Below are positions 17,049 through 24,880 of a DNA stretch of 64,000 nucleotides, one piece after another. The notes under the pieces were generated by a model. That model saw only the letters and a list, made by a program, of their open reading frames with translations. It had not been told where the DNA came from and ran no database searches. Every line of letters begins with the position of its first letter. Within the stretch, counting starts at the first letter, position 1. The stretch lies in the NCBI RefSeq assembly GCF_029893355.1, contig NZ_JARZAI010000003.1, forward strand, positions 62,001-126,000, given 5' to 3'. The DNA is from Kitasatospora sp. MAA4. GTDB lineage: Bacteria; Actinomycetota; Actinomycetes; Streptomycetales; Streptomycetaceae. A program made the translations under genes and the position numbers.

Positions 17049-17861
17049 CTACCGCCCCCGGATGACCTCCGGGGGCGGTTTGCTGTCGAGCGTCAGCATG
17101 GCCCCGGCCGTGAGCGGTGGATGGGCGTCGGGGGTGGTGAAGGCGTAGCCGGCGTCGATCAGTTGCGGCAGGTAGGTACTCAGGGCGGCTACGGTCTGGG
17201 AGCGGTCGCCGCCGCTGCCGGGGGCGGGATTGTCGTCGCCACCCTCGGTCCCGTCGTGGTCCAGCACGATGGCCCCGGTGGCGGCACCGGCGAGGACCCG
17301 GTTGGCGATGACCTCGGATCCGGGGTTGGCCCAGTCCGTCGGGTCGACCGACCAGGAGATCGGGCGCAGGCCGAGGTCGGCGCAGACGGCCAGGGCGGCG
17401 TCGGCGAAGTCGCCGTAGGGGGCGCGGAACAGCGTCGGCGTCCGCCCGCTGATGTCGGTGATGGCGTCCTGGGTGCGTTGGATCTGGTCGCGGACCTCGG
17501 CGGCGGGCAGGCCGTCGAGCTCGGGGTGGGACCAGGTGTGGTTTCCCAGCACGTGCCCCTCTGCGACGATCCGGCGCACGACGTCGGGGTACTGCAGGAC
17601 GTTGTCACCGCACACGAAGAAGGTCGCCTGGACGCCGTGGTCGCGCAGGATGTCCAGCACCTGCGGCGTGTACTGCGGGCTGGGGCCGTCATCGAAGGTG
17701 AGGGCCATCACCATGGGACCGGCGTCGACCTCGCTCTCGGGCCTCGGGATCGACCGGGCACGCGCGGCGGCCGACCCAGACGAAGCGCCGAGGCTGAGCA
17801 GCGCGATGGCGCCCGTGGCGAGAAAGCGCCGGCGCGGTAGCGAACGGTGGCTCTGTGGCAT
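17049..17861 (-). CDS. Secreted polysaccharide deacetylase (NodB domain, CE4), Tat signal
   Basis: A 270-residue predicted secreted carbohydrate esterase that would de-N-acetylate or de-O-acetylate a polysaccharide such as peptidoglycan, chitin or xylan. Residues 9-35 form a twin-arginine signal (RRRFLATGAIALL). NodB motifs follow in order: TFDDGP (motif 1, catalytic base and metal Asp), HTWSH (motif 2, metal His), RAPYGD (motif 3), DPTDW (motif 4) and VLDHDG (motif 5). All metal and catalytic positions are kept, so it should be active. ATG 17861 is chosen because it precedes the Arg pair at the normal spacing. It is the best-preserved cargo gene of the island. Its last codons overlap a perfect hairpin. 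Confidence 0.9.
   Translation of the reverse strand: MPQSHRSLPRRRFLATGAIALLSLGASSGSAAARARSIPRPESEVDAGPMVMALTFDDGPSPQYTPQVLDILRDHGVQATFFVCGDNVLQYPDVVRRIVAEGHVLGNHTWSHPELDGLPAAEVRDQIQRTQDAITDISGRTPTLFRAPYGDFADAALAVCADLGLRPISWSVDPTDWANPGSEVIANRVLAGAATGAIVLDHDGTEGGDDNPAPGSGGDRSQTVAALSTYLPQLIDAGYAFTTPDAHPPLTAGAMLTLDSKPPPEVIRGR
17051..17079. terminator. Perfect hairpin at the end of the deacetylase gene
   Basis: ACCGCCCCCGGA at 17051-17062, loop of five, then its exact complement at 17068-17079. It overlaps the deacetylase stop on one strand and follows the small frame on the other, so it could stop transcription from both sides. Confidence 0.65.
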
Positions 17862-17939
17862 CGGACCAGTCTGAGCCGCGACGGCCGGGCCCGGTGGTCA
17901 GCCGCGCCGGTGCTGCTCCTTGCGGGTGGGCGTTCGTGC

Positions 17940-18060
17940 TCAGGCGGCCAGTAGCTCGCGCGCTCGCTCGTTGAAGTCGGCGACCAGGGGGTGCCGGCCG
18001 ACCGGGACCATGCGGCGCTGAAGGTTCTGGACGGCCTCGACGGCACGGGAGGACTGAAGG
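17940..18060 (-). pseudogene. C-terminal fragment of an unidentified protein
   Basis: The minus strand carries a short open segment reading AVEAVQNLQRRMVPVG, then HPLVADFNERARELLAA and a stop at 17940. It looks like the helical C-terminus of a larger (perhaps TPR or helix-turn-helix regulator) gene whose upstream part has been replaced by the start of the HIT-like gene. No start codon or full domain is present. Confidence 0.35.
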
Positions 18061-18098
18061 CCGCCAGGGCACCGATGGGCCACGCTAGTCTTCCGATC

Positions 18099-18725
18099 AT
18101 GGCCCTGCGACCTGATGAGTTCTACGACCACGCACGTGCCGCTGCGGATGCTGAGGTTCGGCTTCCGTTGGCACGGATGACCGGCTGGGACATCAGCCCG
18201 TTCGAGCCGGACGGACTTCGCGTCGCGCCGCTGCGCCCGCCTGTTCTGCCCGAGCCAGAGCGGCACGGCGAGGACCCGGCGGACTGCAACGTGTGCCGCG
18301 CCCGAGACGAAGGCATCTGGTTCAACGACCGCTGGCGACTGGCCCGGATCATGGGCGTCGGTGTGCCGCTGGTGCTGATGCTGTACCCACGCGACCACTA
18401 CGACATGGCGGATCTGCCCGACGAGCTGGCCGCCGAACTGGGGGTGCTCACCACTCACGTCGTCCGCCACGTGCAGGCGCTGCCGCATATCTCCCGAGCC
18501 CACGTCTACCGGATCGGGGACGGAGCCGCACACCTGCACATCTGGTTCTTCGCCCGGCCCGCGGGGCAGGCCCAGCTGTTCGGGTCGTGGATGCCAGTCT
18601 GGGACGACCTGCTGCCGGAGTACCCGGCGAACGTGGCCGATGCAGACGCCGCAGCCGTGGCTAACGCATTGGTCGCCTCGTACGGAGGCCGCCGCTCGGC
18701 CGCTGGCGAACAGGTGCACGTCTGA
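18099..18725 (+). CDS. HIT-like (histidine triad superfamily) protein
   Basis: A 208-residue soluble protein. The segment HLHIWFFARP near residue 148 resembles the HxHxx core of histidine triad nucleotide hydrolases. The CNVCRARDEG and WRLARIMGVGVPLVLMLYPR segments match the preceding beta-sheet region of such proteins. Only two of the three triad histidines are obvious, so activity is uncertain. ATG 18099 starts a well-biased coding frame, whereas the upstream in-frame ATG lies over the fragment of another gene. Substrate unknown; a nucleotide-phosphoryl hydrolase or transferase is the likely class. Confidence 0.65.
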   Translation: MALRPDEFYDHARAAADAEVRLPLARMTGWDISPFEPDGLRVAPLRPPVLPEPERHGEDPADCNVCRARDEGIWFNDRWRLARIMGVGVPLVLMLYPRDHYDMADLPDELAAELGVLTTHVVRHVQALPHISRAHVYRIGDGAAHLHIWFFARPAGQAQLFGSWMPVWDDLLPEYPANVADADAAAVANALVASYGGRRSAAGEQVHV

Positions 18726-18739
18726 GGCCGGCAAGCGAT

Positions 18740-18994
18740 TCATCGTGCTTCCCGACTTCCGCGCGGGCCAGTCCCCTCACTGCGCAGAGACTCAATACGC
18801 CTCTGGAGCTGCTCCTGGCCTGGTAGAAGCCAGAGGTCGTTGATGCTCCCCATGCCTCCATACGCGCCAAGGATCCTGTCGATCCCACTCTGGTCCCCAG
18901 CAGCAACCTCCCTCTTGGCAAGGTCCATCCACTGAGCCCAGTGCTGGTAGTCGGCTTCGCGAAGCGCAGTCACGAACTCGCCGAGCTTGATCAC
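18740..18994 (-). CDS. Small protein with a GAYGGMGSINDL motif (DUF6966-like)
   Basis: An 84-residue protein from GTG 18994; the frame stays open to an ATG at 19129 but homology-like sequence begins near VIKLGEFVTALREADYQHW. The motif ILGAYGGMGSINDLWL recalls a small actinobacterial family of unknown function often found as lone genes (DUF6966, from memory). It is soluble and Trp/Leu rich, with a charged tail. It converges on the HIT-like gene with 14 bases between stops. Lower GC at third positions than core genes fits acquired DNA. Confidence 0.55.
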   Translation of the reverse strand: MIKLGEFVTALREADYQHWAQWMDLAKREVAAGDQSGIDRILGAYGGMGSINDLWLLPGQEQLQRRIESLRSEGTGPRGSREAR

Positions 18995-19317
18995 GAGCCC
19001 ATGGGGATGTCGGTCATGGGGGCAGTATGCACGCGGGCGGCGGAGCGCTCTTGGTCGGTGTCCTGCCCTGCCTGGGTCGAGCGTGAGCGGGCACTCCTCG
19101 GCCGCCGGCCCGCGACCCACCACGTTCACCCCATCGACGGTGCACCCTCGCGCCTGCCCTCATCCCCCTCGGAGAGAGGGCCGGGGGTTGGGGCGGAGCC
19201 CCTGCTCCTTCTCGCTGCCGCGCTCGCGCGGCGCCTTGAGCAAGTAGAGAAGATATGCGACAGCCCCCGGGGTGGCCTTCGCGCGGCCGTATCCGGGGGC
19301 TGTTGGCGGGGGCGCTG
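18995..19317. other. Non-coding stretch in the island
   Basis: No convincing gene in either strand across these 323 bases. There are GC-rich runs such as GGCCGGGGGTTGGGG near 19180. Frames crossing it are long only because of base composition. It probably contains the promoter of the small gene at 18740 and remnants of lost genes. Confidence 0.5.
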
Positions 19318-19536
19318 CTAACGGGCGGCCTTGGCGCGTCGGGGGCGTTCGGGGGCCTGCTGGGCGTCGACGGCATAGGTGACTGCGGCACATTCGGCGC
19401 CGATGAGGAGGCGCTCCAGGATGAGGGGCTGGTCTTGGGCGCGGTCGATGGTGACGCGGTGGGCGGCCAGGAGGGCGGCTGCTTCGGAGAGTTGGAGGGC
19501 GGTGCGTTCGTCCGGCTGGGGGATGCGGGCGCTCAC
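19318..19536 (-). CDS. Hypothetical small protein
   Basis: A 72-residue frame from GTG 19536 (product begins SARIPQPDERTALQLSEAAA). It is amphipathic and helical with a basic Pro/Arg/Lys tail. It resembles small accessory genes often found on actinomycete integrative elements, but I cannot assign a family. An upstream in-frame ATG at 19572 would add 12 residues. Codon bias is acceptable on this strand and poor on the other. Confidence 0.5.
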   Translation of the reverse strand: MSARIPQPDERTALQLSEAAALLAAHRVTIDRAQDQPLILERLLIGAECAAVTYAVDAQQAPERPRRAKAAR

Positions 19537-19639
19537 GTTCGGCGACTTCGTCCACGATGACGATGATCCCACCCGCAGGACGCGGTTCCCAGCGCGCCGC
19601 CGTGGAGTGGCAACGGCCGCAAGCCCGCCACCCGCTACC

Positions 19640-20128
19640 GGACCCCTGCCTCCCGCTGCGGGCCCTGGTCGCCGACAGTGGACGCAAGGCGTTCCGCCAG
19701 GCCACCTGGCGTCACGGCTCCAAGGGGCCGATGCGCTCCCGCTTTCGGGTACTCACCGTTCGACCGGCGGGCGTCGCGGTCCGCACCTACGCCATGGCGC
19801 AGGCCGGCGGAGCGGGAGGCTGGGACGGAGTACTGCCCGAGGCCACCCTGCTCAGCGAGTGGCCCACGGGGCAGAACGCGCCCACCGAGTACTGGCTGAC
19901 GAGCCTGCCCGCCGACACTCCGACACGGCATCTGGTCCGCCTGGCCAAGATGCGCTGGCGCATCGAGCACGACTACCGCGAAATGACTCTCTACCAAGTC
20001 CTCGACCAAATGCAGGACTTGTTGAGCTGCTGGACCGGCACCTGCCACACCTGCCAACGCCCACTTCCCAGAAGCGAGTCCACACACCGCACCCGATTAC
20101 CTGTTCCAACTTAACGAAGTACTACTAG
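19640..20128 (+). pseudogene. IS701-type transposase remnant, internally deleted and frameshifted
   Basis: The segment RALVADSGRKAFRQATWRHG, then KGPMRSRFRVLTVRPAGVAV and LVRLAKMRWRIEHDYREM, matches the C-terminal half of IS701-family DDE transposases; the last motif contains the catalytic Glu region. Directly after it the frame jumps to the family's extreme C-terminus (TLYQVLDQMQDLLSCWTGTC), so an internal part is missing. The usual ending LTKYY is found in another frame, ending at 20128. The N-terminal half is absent. No terminal inverted repeats were recognised. Confidence 0.72.
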
Positions 20129-20241
20129 TTCGGGCGGCTCGAACAGTTCGGGCGTTCGTGCCGGGGCTGGGGCCGGGACCGGGAGCCCCGCCGCCGGACC
20201 TCCAAGCGGAGGCAAGGCCGGTGACGGGGCATCGACAGAGG

Positions 20242-21054
20242 TCAGTGCGTCGGCGTCGGTGTTGGGTACAGGCTGGCCAGTGGGTTGTCGTAGGTCTTGG
20301 CGGGCATGCAGTTGGGGGCGGGGCTCTGCATCAGATTGGCCTGGAGTTCGCGGGAGCTGTGCGCCGGGTCGGTCTTGGCCAGCGGCAGGTAGATGAAGAG
20401 TTGCAGGTCGGCCGGGATGGCACTGGGGCGGATGGTGAGGACCTGCCGGCCGCCGTCCTGGCTGGCTTCCTCTTCCATGTCCCAGCCGTAGGCCGCCAGC
20501 CGGCCCTGTCCGCCGTCCTGGTTCCCCTTGGCCACGGTCTCCGGCGGGTAGGAGGGCATCGTCGGGTCGGGGGCGTGGCAGCCGGGTTCGCCGGCGTAGA
20601 CGCGGCTGCGGACGCCGGCCCGGTCCAGGTCGCGCTGCAGCTGGGTCGCGTCGACCGGCTTGTAGCCGTCCAGGATGGTGAGTTTGACGAGGTCGTCGCT
20701 GCCGCTCTGCAGGGTGTACGCGGCGTTGGTGACGTTCCCCAGCGGCTGGCTCCCGGCGCTGGCGCCGCCGCCGGCAACGACCGGGGCGGGTGCGGGGGAG
20801 CGGCCGGCCCCGGTGGTGAGGGTGACCCCGGCGACGGCGACGGCGGCGGCCAGGCCTATCGGGAGTGCCACCCGCAGGGCCAGGGTCCGGCGCTTGGCAG
20901 CGCTACGGGAGTGCTCGGTCACGGTGTCCATCAGGTGCTCCTTCAGCAGGAAGTGGCGGTGAGGGGAGAGCTCCGGTGCGGCCGCGGCCGGCAGCAGTCG
21001 GGCCAGCTCCTCCCGCTCGGTCTGCTGGGACCGGCCTCGGGGGGTGGCGTTCAT
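20242..21054 (-). CDS. CU044_5270-like membrane protein, partner of the ECF sigma factor
   Basis: A 270-residue protein with a cytoplasmic N-terminus (about residues 1-60, charged, TEREELARLL), one membrane helix at about residues 68-88 (LALRVALPIGLAAAVAVAGV) and an extracytoplasmic domain without cysteine-pair or enzyme motifs. Proteins of this build (CU044_5270 family) are commonly encoded directly after ECF sigma factor genes in actinobacteria. ATG 21054 overlaps the sigma factor stop (ATGA), so they are coupled. It may act as an anti-sigma-like sensor; this is inferred from context only. The stop is at 20242. Confidence 0.72.
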   Translation of the reverse strand: MNATPRGRSQQTEREELARLLPAAAAPELSPHRHFLLKEHLMDTVTEHSRSAAKRRTLALRVALPIGLAAAVAVAGVTLTTGAGRSPAPAPVVAGGGASAGSQPLGNVTNAAYTLQSGSDDLVKLTILDGYKPVDATQLQRDLDRAGVRSRVYAGEPGCHAPDPTMPSYPPETVAKGNQDGGQGRLAAYGWDMEEEASQDGGRQVLTIRPSAIPADLQLFIYLPLAKTDPAHSSRELQANLMQSPAPNCMPAKTYDNPLASLYPTPTPTH

Positions 21055-21713
21055 CGGATCGTCTCCTTGGTCGACCGGACCGCGAGCGCGCGGTCTCCTG
21101 TTACCTGTCCGCAGATGCCGGTGCGTTGCGTACTTTCCGGGGGGCGCGTGCTTTTTGCGGAGCGGGCTGCGGCCAGCTCCTTGGCGGTGAGTTCCCGCAA
21201 GCGGCTGCGGGCGCGTGACAGCCGCGAGCGGACCGTTCCGACCGGTTTGCCGAGCGCCTCAGCGGCGGCCGCGTGGTCGAGGCCCTCCCACACGCACAGC
21301 GCGAACACCTCCCGCTCGGCCGGGCGCAGCTGCTCCAGCGCGGCCTTCGCGGCGGCGAGCTGCTCGGCGTCGGCGATACGGCCGGTCAGTTCGGCGGCGA
21401 AGTCGGGCACGGCCTCGCGCGGCGGCAGTTTGGCGAGTGCCTGCTGGTGACGGCGCGCGGCCCGGCGGGTGTTGCGGATGACGTTGGTGGCGATGCCCAG
21501 TAGCCAGGGCCGCAGGCTCTCCCCCTCGGGGTCGACCCGCGCACGCAGGCGCCAGGCCTCCAGGAAGGTCAGTGAGACCACGTCCTCGGCGACGGCCCGG
21601 TCCCCGGTCATCCGGACGGCATAGCGGTGCACCGCGCGGGCGTGATCCTCGAAGATCTGCCCGAACGCCACTGAATCCCCGGCTCGCACCCGGGCGCGAA
21701 TCGATTTGTCCAC
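21051..21713 (-). CDS. ECF-type RNA polymerase sigma factor
   Basis: A 220-residue sigma-70 family protein. The region 2 core is FGQIFEDHARAVHRYAVRMT, with AEDVVSLTFLEAWR as region 2.4. Region 4 contains LRPAEREVFALCVWEGL and AAAEALGKPVGTVRSRLSRA, the helix-turn-helix that reads the -35 element. GTG 21713 begins the domain with GGACAG upstream. The frame is open much further upstream through a serine-recombinase remnant, so an automatic call may fuse them. It is followed by the coupled membrane partner at 21054. The extra C-terminal tail of about 40 residues is not conserved domain. Confidence 0.85.
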   Translation of the reverse strand: MDKSIRARVRAGDSVAFGQIFEDHARAVHRYAVRMTGDRAVAEDVVSLTFLEAWRLRARVDPEGESLRPWLLGIATNVIRNTRRAARRHQQALAKLPPREAVPDFAAELTGRIADAEQLAAAKAALEQLRPAEREVFALCVWEGLDHAAAAEALGKPVGTVRSRLSRARSRLRELTAKELAAARSAKSTRPPESTQRTGICGQVTGDRALAVRSTKETIR

Positions 21714-21889
21714 ACCCGTACCTGTCCGACCGCACCCGGCCGTTGCCGTGATCCACGCCACATGCCCGGGTGGGGACCGGCGGCCCTCCTGCCTGGCGGG
21801 CCGGCCGGAGCCGGGGTGAACGAGCCGCGCAACCAGCGGCCACAGATGGTCGCACGGTAGCGCGGCACCTAGGCGAGTAGATCCGAAGT

Positions 21890-22688
21890 TCCGGCCAGAC
21901 AGGCCAAAGTCCGGCATTGCATCTAGGGCCCTGATGTGCACCCGGGGAGCCAGCTGCTTGGGGATCTTGGTTCGGGTGACTTCGCACTTGATGCCCACCC
22001 GGATGAGGTCGGCGGCCGTGGCCTCCATACCTCCGGCTTCCCACCGCTGGCGGAACCTCTCGCCGTTGTGGGCGTTCACCCAGCGGTCCTGCGTCGTCTC
22101 CGGGTCGATCTTCTCAAGATCGGCGATGAGGGTTTCCAAGGTCTGCTCGGCCTGCTCCCTGGTGAAGCGGGACTTCGCGAACCGGCCGTCAGGCGCCAGC
22201 CCGGCCATGTAGTAGGAGATGGAGCTCTCAAGGCGCTTCACCTCTGCGCGAGCCTCCGCACCCTGTGCGTACTCCCGGACCACTACGGGCATGTCGCCGA
22301 GCGCTTCGAGCACGTCCAGGACGACCTTGGCGTGGATCTCGTCCGGGTTCGTTGCGCCCAACCCGCCGCTCTTGCATCTCTGGCACCGCAGGTAGTGGTA
22401 CGTGCCGAAGCTGGTCTGGTTGATCTGCACGATCATGTTGGACTTGCAGTCGACGCAGGTCAGTACTCCGAGGAACGTGGTCGCGCCACCAGGCTGCCGG
22501 GCCGGCTGGTTCTTGGACCGCTTGTCGAGCGCCTTCTGAAGCTCCTCGAACTCGACTTCGGTGAAGGTGGGCTCTGCGACCAGGATCGGCCTGCCGTCGT
22601 TGCCCAGCACGAGCTTGGAGCGGCGGGCGCCGGTGCTCTTGTCCTCCTCCATCCGGTAGCCCATGAGAGCCGGGTTCCGGGGCCTCCG
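21890..22688 (-). pseudogene. Large serine recombinase remnant (C-terminal part only)
   Basis: The frame contains RRPRNPALMGYRM, the recombinase-domain segment LVAEPTFTEVEFEELQKAL, a zinc-ribbon with CVDC and CQRC, and a coiled-coil-like segment (EQAEQTLETLIADLEKIDPE) followed by an ending typical of actinophage-type large serine integrases. The N-terminal resolvase domain with the catalytic Ser is missing. Its place is taken by an unrelated hydrophobic stretch (VVYILALTAGVLLVLGAA) at 22700-22755. The original stop is also gone: the frame continues into the ECF sigma gene. It was probably the island's integrase and is now inactive. Confidence 0.78.
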
Positions 22689-22982
22689 GGTGCCGGCTGC
22701 ACCCAGGACCAGGAGCACGCCGGCGGTCAGGGCAAGGATGTAGACCACACCGCCCATCCACGTCTGCGTACCGCTCGTGTAAGGCGACATCGGGCGAGAG
22801 TCGATGGATCGTCACATTCGCACTGCCAAGCCGCCCTTAGGCGCTGCCTCCGCATCGGTGCCTGATGGGCGTCATTGGCTGAAATGAATGACGAATCTCT
22901 GGCCTTCCACTTCAGGCGGTGCCATGCTGCCGGATGCACCTGCCAGAGACTCACCCCCGATCGACGATCTGTGGAGGCACTC

Positions 22983-23261
22983 ATGATGATCAAGAAGGCC
23001 GCGACCATCGTCGCGGCGACGCTGCTTGCCAGCGTCTCGCTCACCGGCATGGCATCGGCGCAGCCGACTATTAGCCCGGGTCACTGGGTGTTTGCCGTCT
23101 TCGGTGGTCAAGGTCCCACTCAGGCCGCCGCGATCCAGGCTGCCACTGCCAGTGCCACGGCCCAGCACTGCAACACCCCCCTGGCCAACGTGGAGACCAA
23201 CGTTCAGCCTGCTGGCACCTGGTGGGCCCAGGGGTCGACCTGGTGCTACGTCGTCGGCTAA
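22983..23261 (+). CDS. Small secreted protein with two cysteines
   Basis: A 92-residue protein with a Sec signal peptide (MMIKKAATIVAATLLASVSL, cleavage expected after ASA near residue 26). The mature part is about 66 residues, rich in Ala, Gln and Trp, with two Cys (QHCN and TWCY) that could form one disulfide. A GGAGG ribosome binding site lies seven bases before ATG 22983. I do not recognise a family. It is the last gene of the island before the right repeat, with A+T-richer codons than the core. It could be a surface or antimicrobial peptide; no evidence separates these. Confidence 0.68.
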   Translation: MMIKKAATIVAATLLASVSLTGMASAQPTISPGHWVFAVFGGQGPTQAAAIQAATASATAQHCNTPLANVETNVQPAGTWWAQGSTWCYVVG

Positions 23262-23410
23262 GAGCGTCCGCCAGTAGGCATGGGCCTTACCTATACGGGC
23301 ATGCCCAGGTGCTTTGTAACTTTCCTCCTGGCCCTTGGGGCCCGACCGCGACCGGCGTCGGTGGTGGCGGCTGTTGCCGAGGAGGTAGTTAGGTACTCAC
23401 TCCTCCTGAG

Positions 23411-23436
23411 AAGCTGCTGCCGCTGACGGTCGTCAA
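23411..23436 (+). repeat. Right copy of the 26-base direct repeat (attR-like)
   Basis: AAGCTGCTGCCGCTGACGGT followed by CGTCAA, one mismatch from 16780-16805. The frame continues as KYCDPSATPLPE after KLLPLTVV, probably the displaced original 3' end of the radical SAM gene, and stops near 23540. An imperfect hairpin follows at 23456-23486. Confidence 0.72.
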
Positions 23437-23538
23437 GTACTGCGATCCATCCGCAACGCCCCTGCCGGAATGTTCGGTGGGGGCGTTCGGGCTGCCGGGG
23501 CGGCGCGAGTGGGGTGGGTGGGCGCGTACCCTTTGGTA

Positions 23539-23569
23539 TTGACACAGTTCGGATCGGGACCCGCAGTAT
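23539..23569 (+). promoter_or_regulatory. Candidate vegetative promoter for the TIGR03936 gene
   Basis: TTGACA at 23539-23544 and CAGTAT at 23564-23569, 19 bases apart, about 87 bases before the GTG start. It would give the displaced gene transcription independent of its former partner. The spacing is one or two bases longer than ideal. Confidence 0.45.
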
Positions 23570-23655
23570 CGGACCCGGCCCGGATCCGGCTTCTCTCGAA
23601 GGACTGAGCGACTCTGGCACGCCGCACGCCCGACGGTCCGCCCCCCGCACCGACG

Positions 23656-24456
23656 GTGCAGCGCATCCGGCTGCGCTACACCAAGCGGGGCCGTCTGCGC
23701 TTCACCAGCCACCGTGACTTCCAGCGCGCCTTCGAGCGGGCCCTGCGCCGCTCCGCCGTTCCGATGGCGTACTCGGCCGGATTCACCCCGCACCCCAAGG
23801 TCTCCTACGCCAACGCCGCCCCCACCGGGGTGGCCAGCGAGGCCGAGTACCTGGAGATCGGCCTGGCCGACTTCCGGGACCCGGAGGCGCTGCGCGCCCA
23901 GCTGGACGAGTCGCTGCCGAACGGCCTGGACATCATCGACGCGGTCGACGTGCGCACCCCGAACTTTGTGGAGCGGCTGGAGGCCTCGCTCTGGGAGGTC
24001 CGGCTGCCCGGAGTGAGCGAGGAGCAGGCCGCGCACGCGATCGAGTTGTTCCTCGCGGCCGAGAGCGTCGAGGTCGAACGTCAGACCAAGAACGGCCTGC
24101 GTGTTTTCGACGCGCGCGGGGCTGTGGCGAGCCTGGCGCTGGTCCCCGGGCAGGTCGGCGTTGCTCCGGTCGGGGAATCCTCGGCCACCTCCGATGTTCG
24201 TACCGGTGATGCCTGTGCGATACTGCGCCTGGTAGTACGACACGCCACACCCGCCGTACGACCAGACGACGTTTTGTCCGGTCTCCGTTCGACGGCCGAC
24301 CTGGCGCCGCCGGTCCCCGCTGAGGTGACCAGGCTGGCGCAGGGGCCGCTCGACGAGGAGACCGGCACGGTGACCGACCCGCTGGCGCTCGACCGCGCTG
24401 CGGCCCAGGCCGTCCCTTCCGAGACCGCCGAGCCGCAGGCCGTAGCGTCCGCCTAG
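23656..24456 (+). CDS. TIGR03936 family (DUF2344) radical SAM-associated protein
   Basis: A 266-residue protein that starts with the family signature QRIRLRYTKRGRLRFTSHRD and continues FERALRRSAVPMAYSAGFTP and HPKVSYANAAPTG. The family normally lies directly after the TIGR03960 radical SAM gene and is thought to act with it; the substrate is unknown to me, though context beside rne suggests RNA or ribosome-related work. The GTG start at 23656 gives the family-typical N-terminus. The C-terminal 80 residues are less conserved. Here it is cut off from its partner by the island but keeps its place before rne. Confidence 0.88.
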   Translation: MQRIRLRYTKRGRLRFTSHRDFQRAFERALRRSAVPMAYSAGFTPHPKVSYANAAPTGVASEAEYLEIGLADFRDPEALRAQLDESLPNGLDIIDAVDVRTPNFVERLEASLWEVRLPGVSEEQAAHAIELFLAAESVEVERQTKNGLRVFDARGAVASLALVPGQVGVAPVGESSATSDVRTGDACAILRLVVRHATPAVRPDDVLSGLRSTADLAPPVPAEVTRLAQGPLDEETGTVTDPLALDRAAAQAVPSETAEPQAVASA

Positions 24457-24880
24457 CGGGCGGAGGCGAGGACCGGAGTAACCGCCCGGTCCTGCGTGCT
24501 CCTGGCCCCCGCGGCTCCCCAGGGGAGCGAGCGTCGTCGCGCACAGGCCATTCCTCCGGTGGCCCACTGGCCCCATGGCTGGTGGGCCCCAGGAAATTCC
24601 CGCCGCCCTCTGGGCCGGTGGGGCCCGCCCAGGGAGCCACCCGGGGTTGTGGGGCGGCGCAGCTTGGGAAAATCTGAGAAGACTGGTCAGACCAGAAGAC
24701 TTTCGACACCCCGCACCGTGCGGGGAGCCGAGTGAGACTACGAGCCCCTGTGCGGCCTCGCGTCCGCGCGGCGACACTGTGGAGAGTCGGCCCGGACGCC
24801 GAAGCGCGTCCACGGCCGGCCACCGGTGGCGCGCCGTGCCCGGATACGGAGCCCGGGGGCCTGACGGGAGATCCACCCGC
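24457..24880 (+). promoter_or_regulatory. Long rne leader region
   Basis: These 424 bases hold no supported gene. A hairpin (AGGACCGG at 24469-24476 with CCGGTCCT at 24486-24493) follows the TIGR03936 stop. An A+T-richer patch at 24668-24705 contains the direct repeat AGAAGACT (24677 and 24694) flanking a small stem, CTGGTCAGACCAG. RNase E genes elsewhere are autoregulated through long 5' leaders; that this applies here is an inference. Confidence 0.45.

Larger units (their letters stand above)
16806..23410. mobile_element. Decayed integrated island splitting the radical SAM gene pair
   Basis: About 6.6 kb bounded by the 26-base repeat. It separates the TIGR03960 and TIGR03936 genes that are normally adjacent. 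Cargo includes a polysaccharide deacetylase, a HIT-like protein, several small unknown genes, an ECF sigma factor with a membrane partner and a secreted peptide. Decay is shown by a serine-recombinase gene lacking its catalytic domain, an internally deleted IS701-type transposase and truncated frames. Several patches (16850-16930, 20090-20130, 22870-22990) are less GC-rich than the core. No intact integrase, replication or transfer gene is visible, so the island is probably immobile now. Confidence 0.72.

Noticed and set aside
16839-23261. Intact integrative conjugative element
   Set aside because: No replication initiator, FtsK-like transfer protein, excisionase or complete integrase is visible; only remnants remain.
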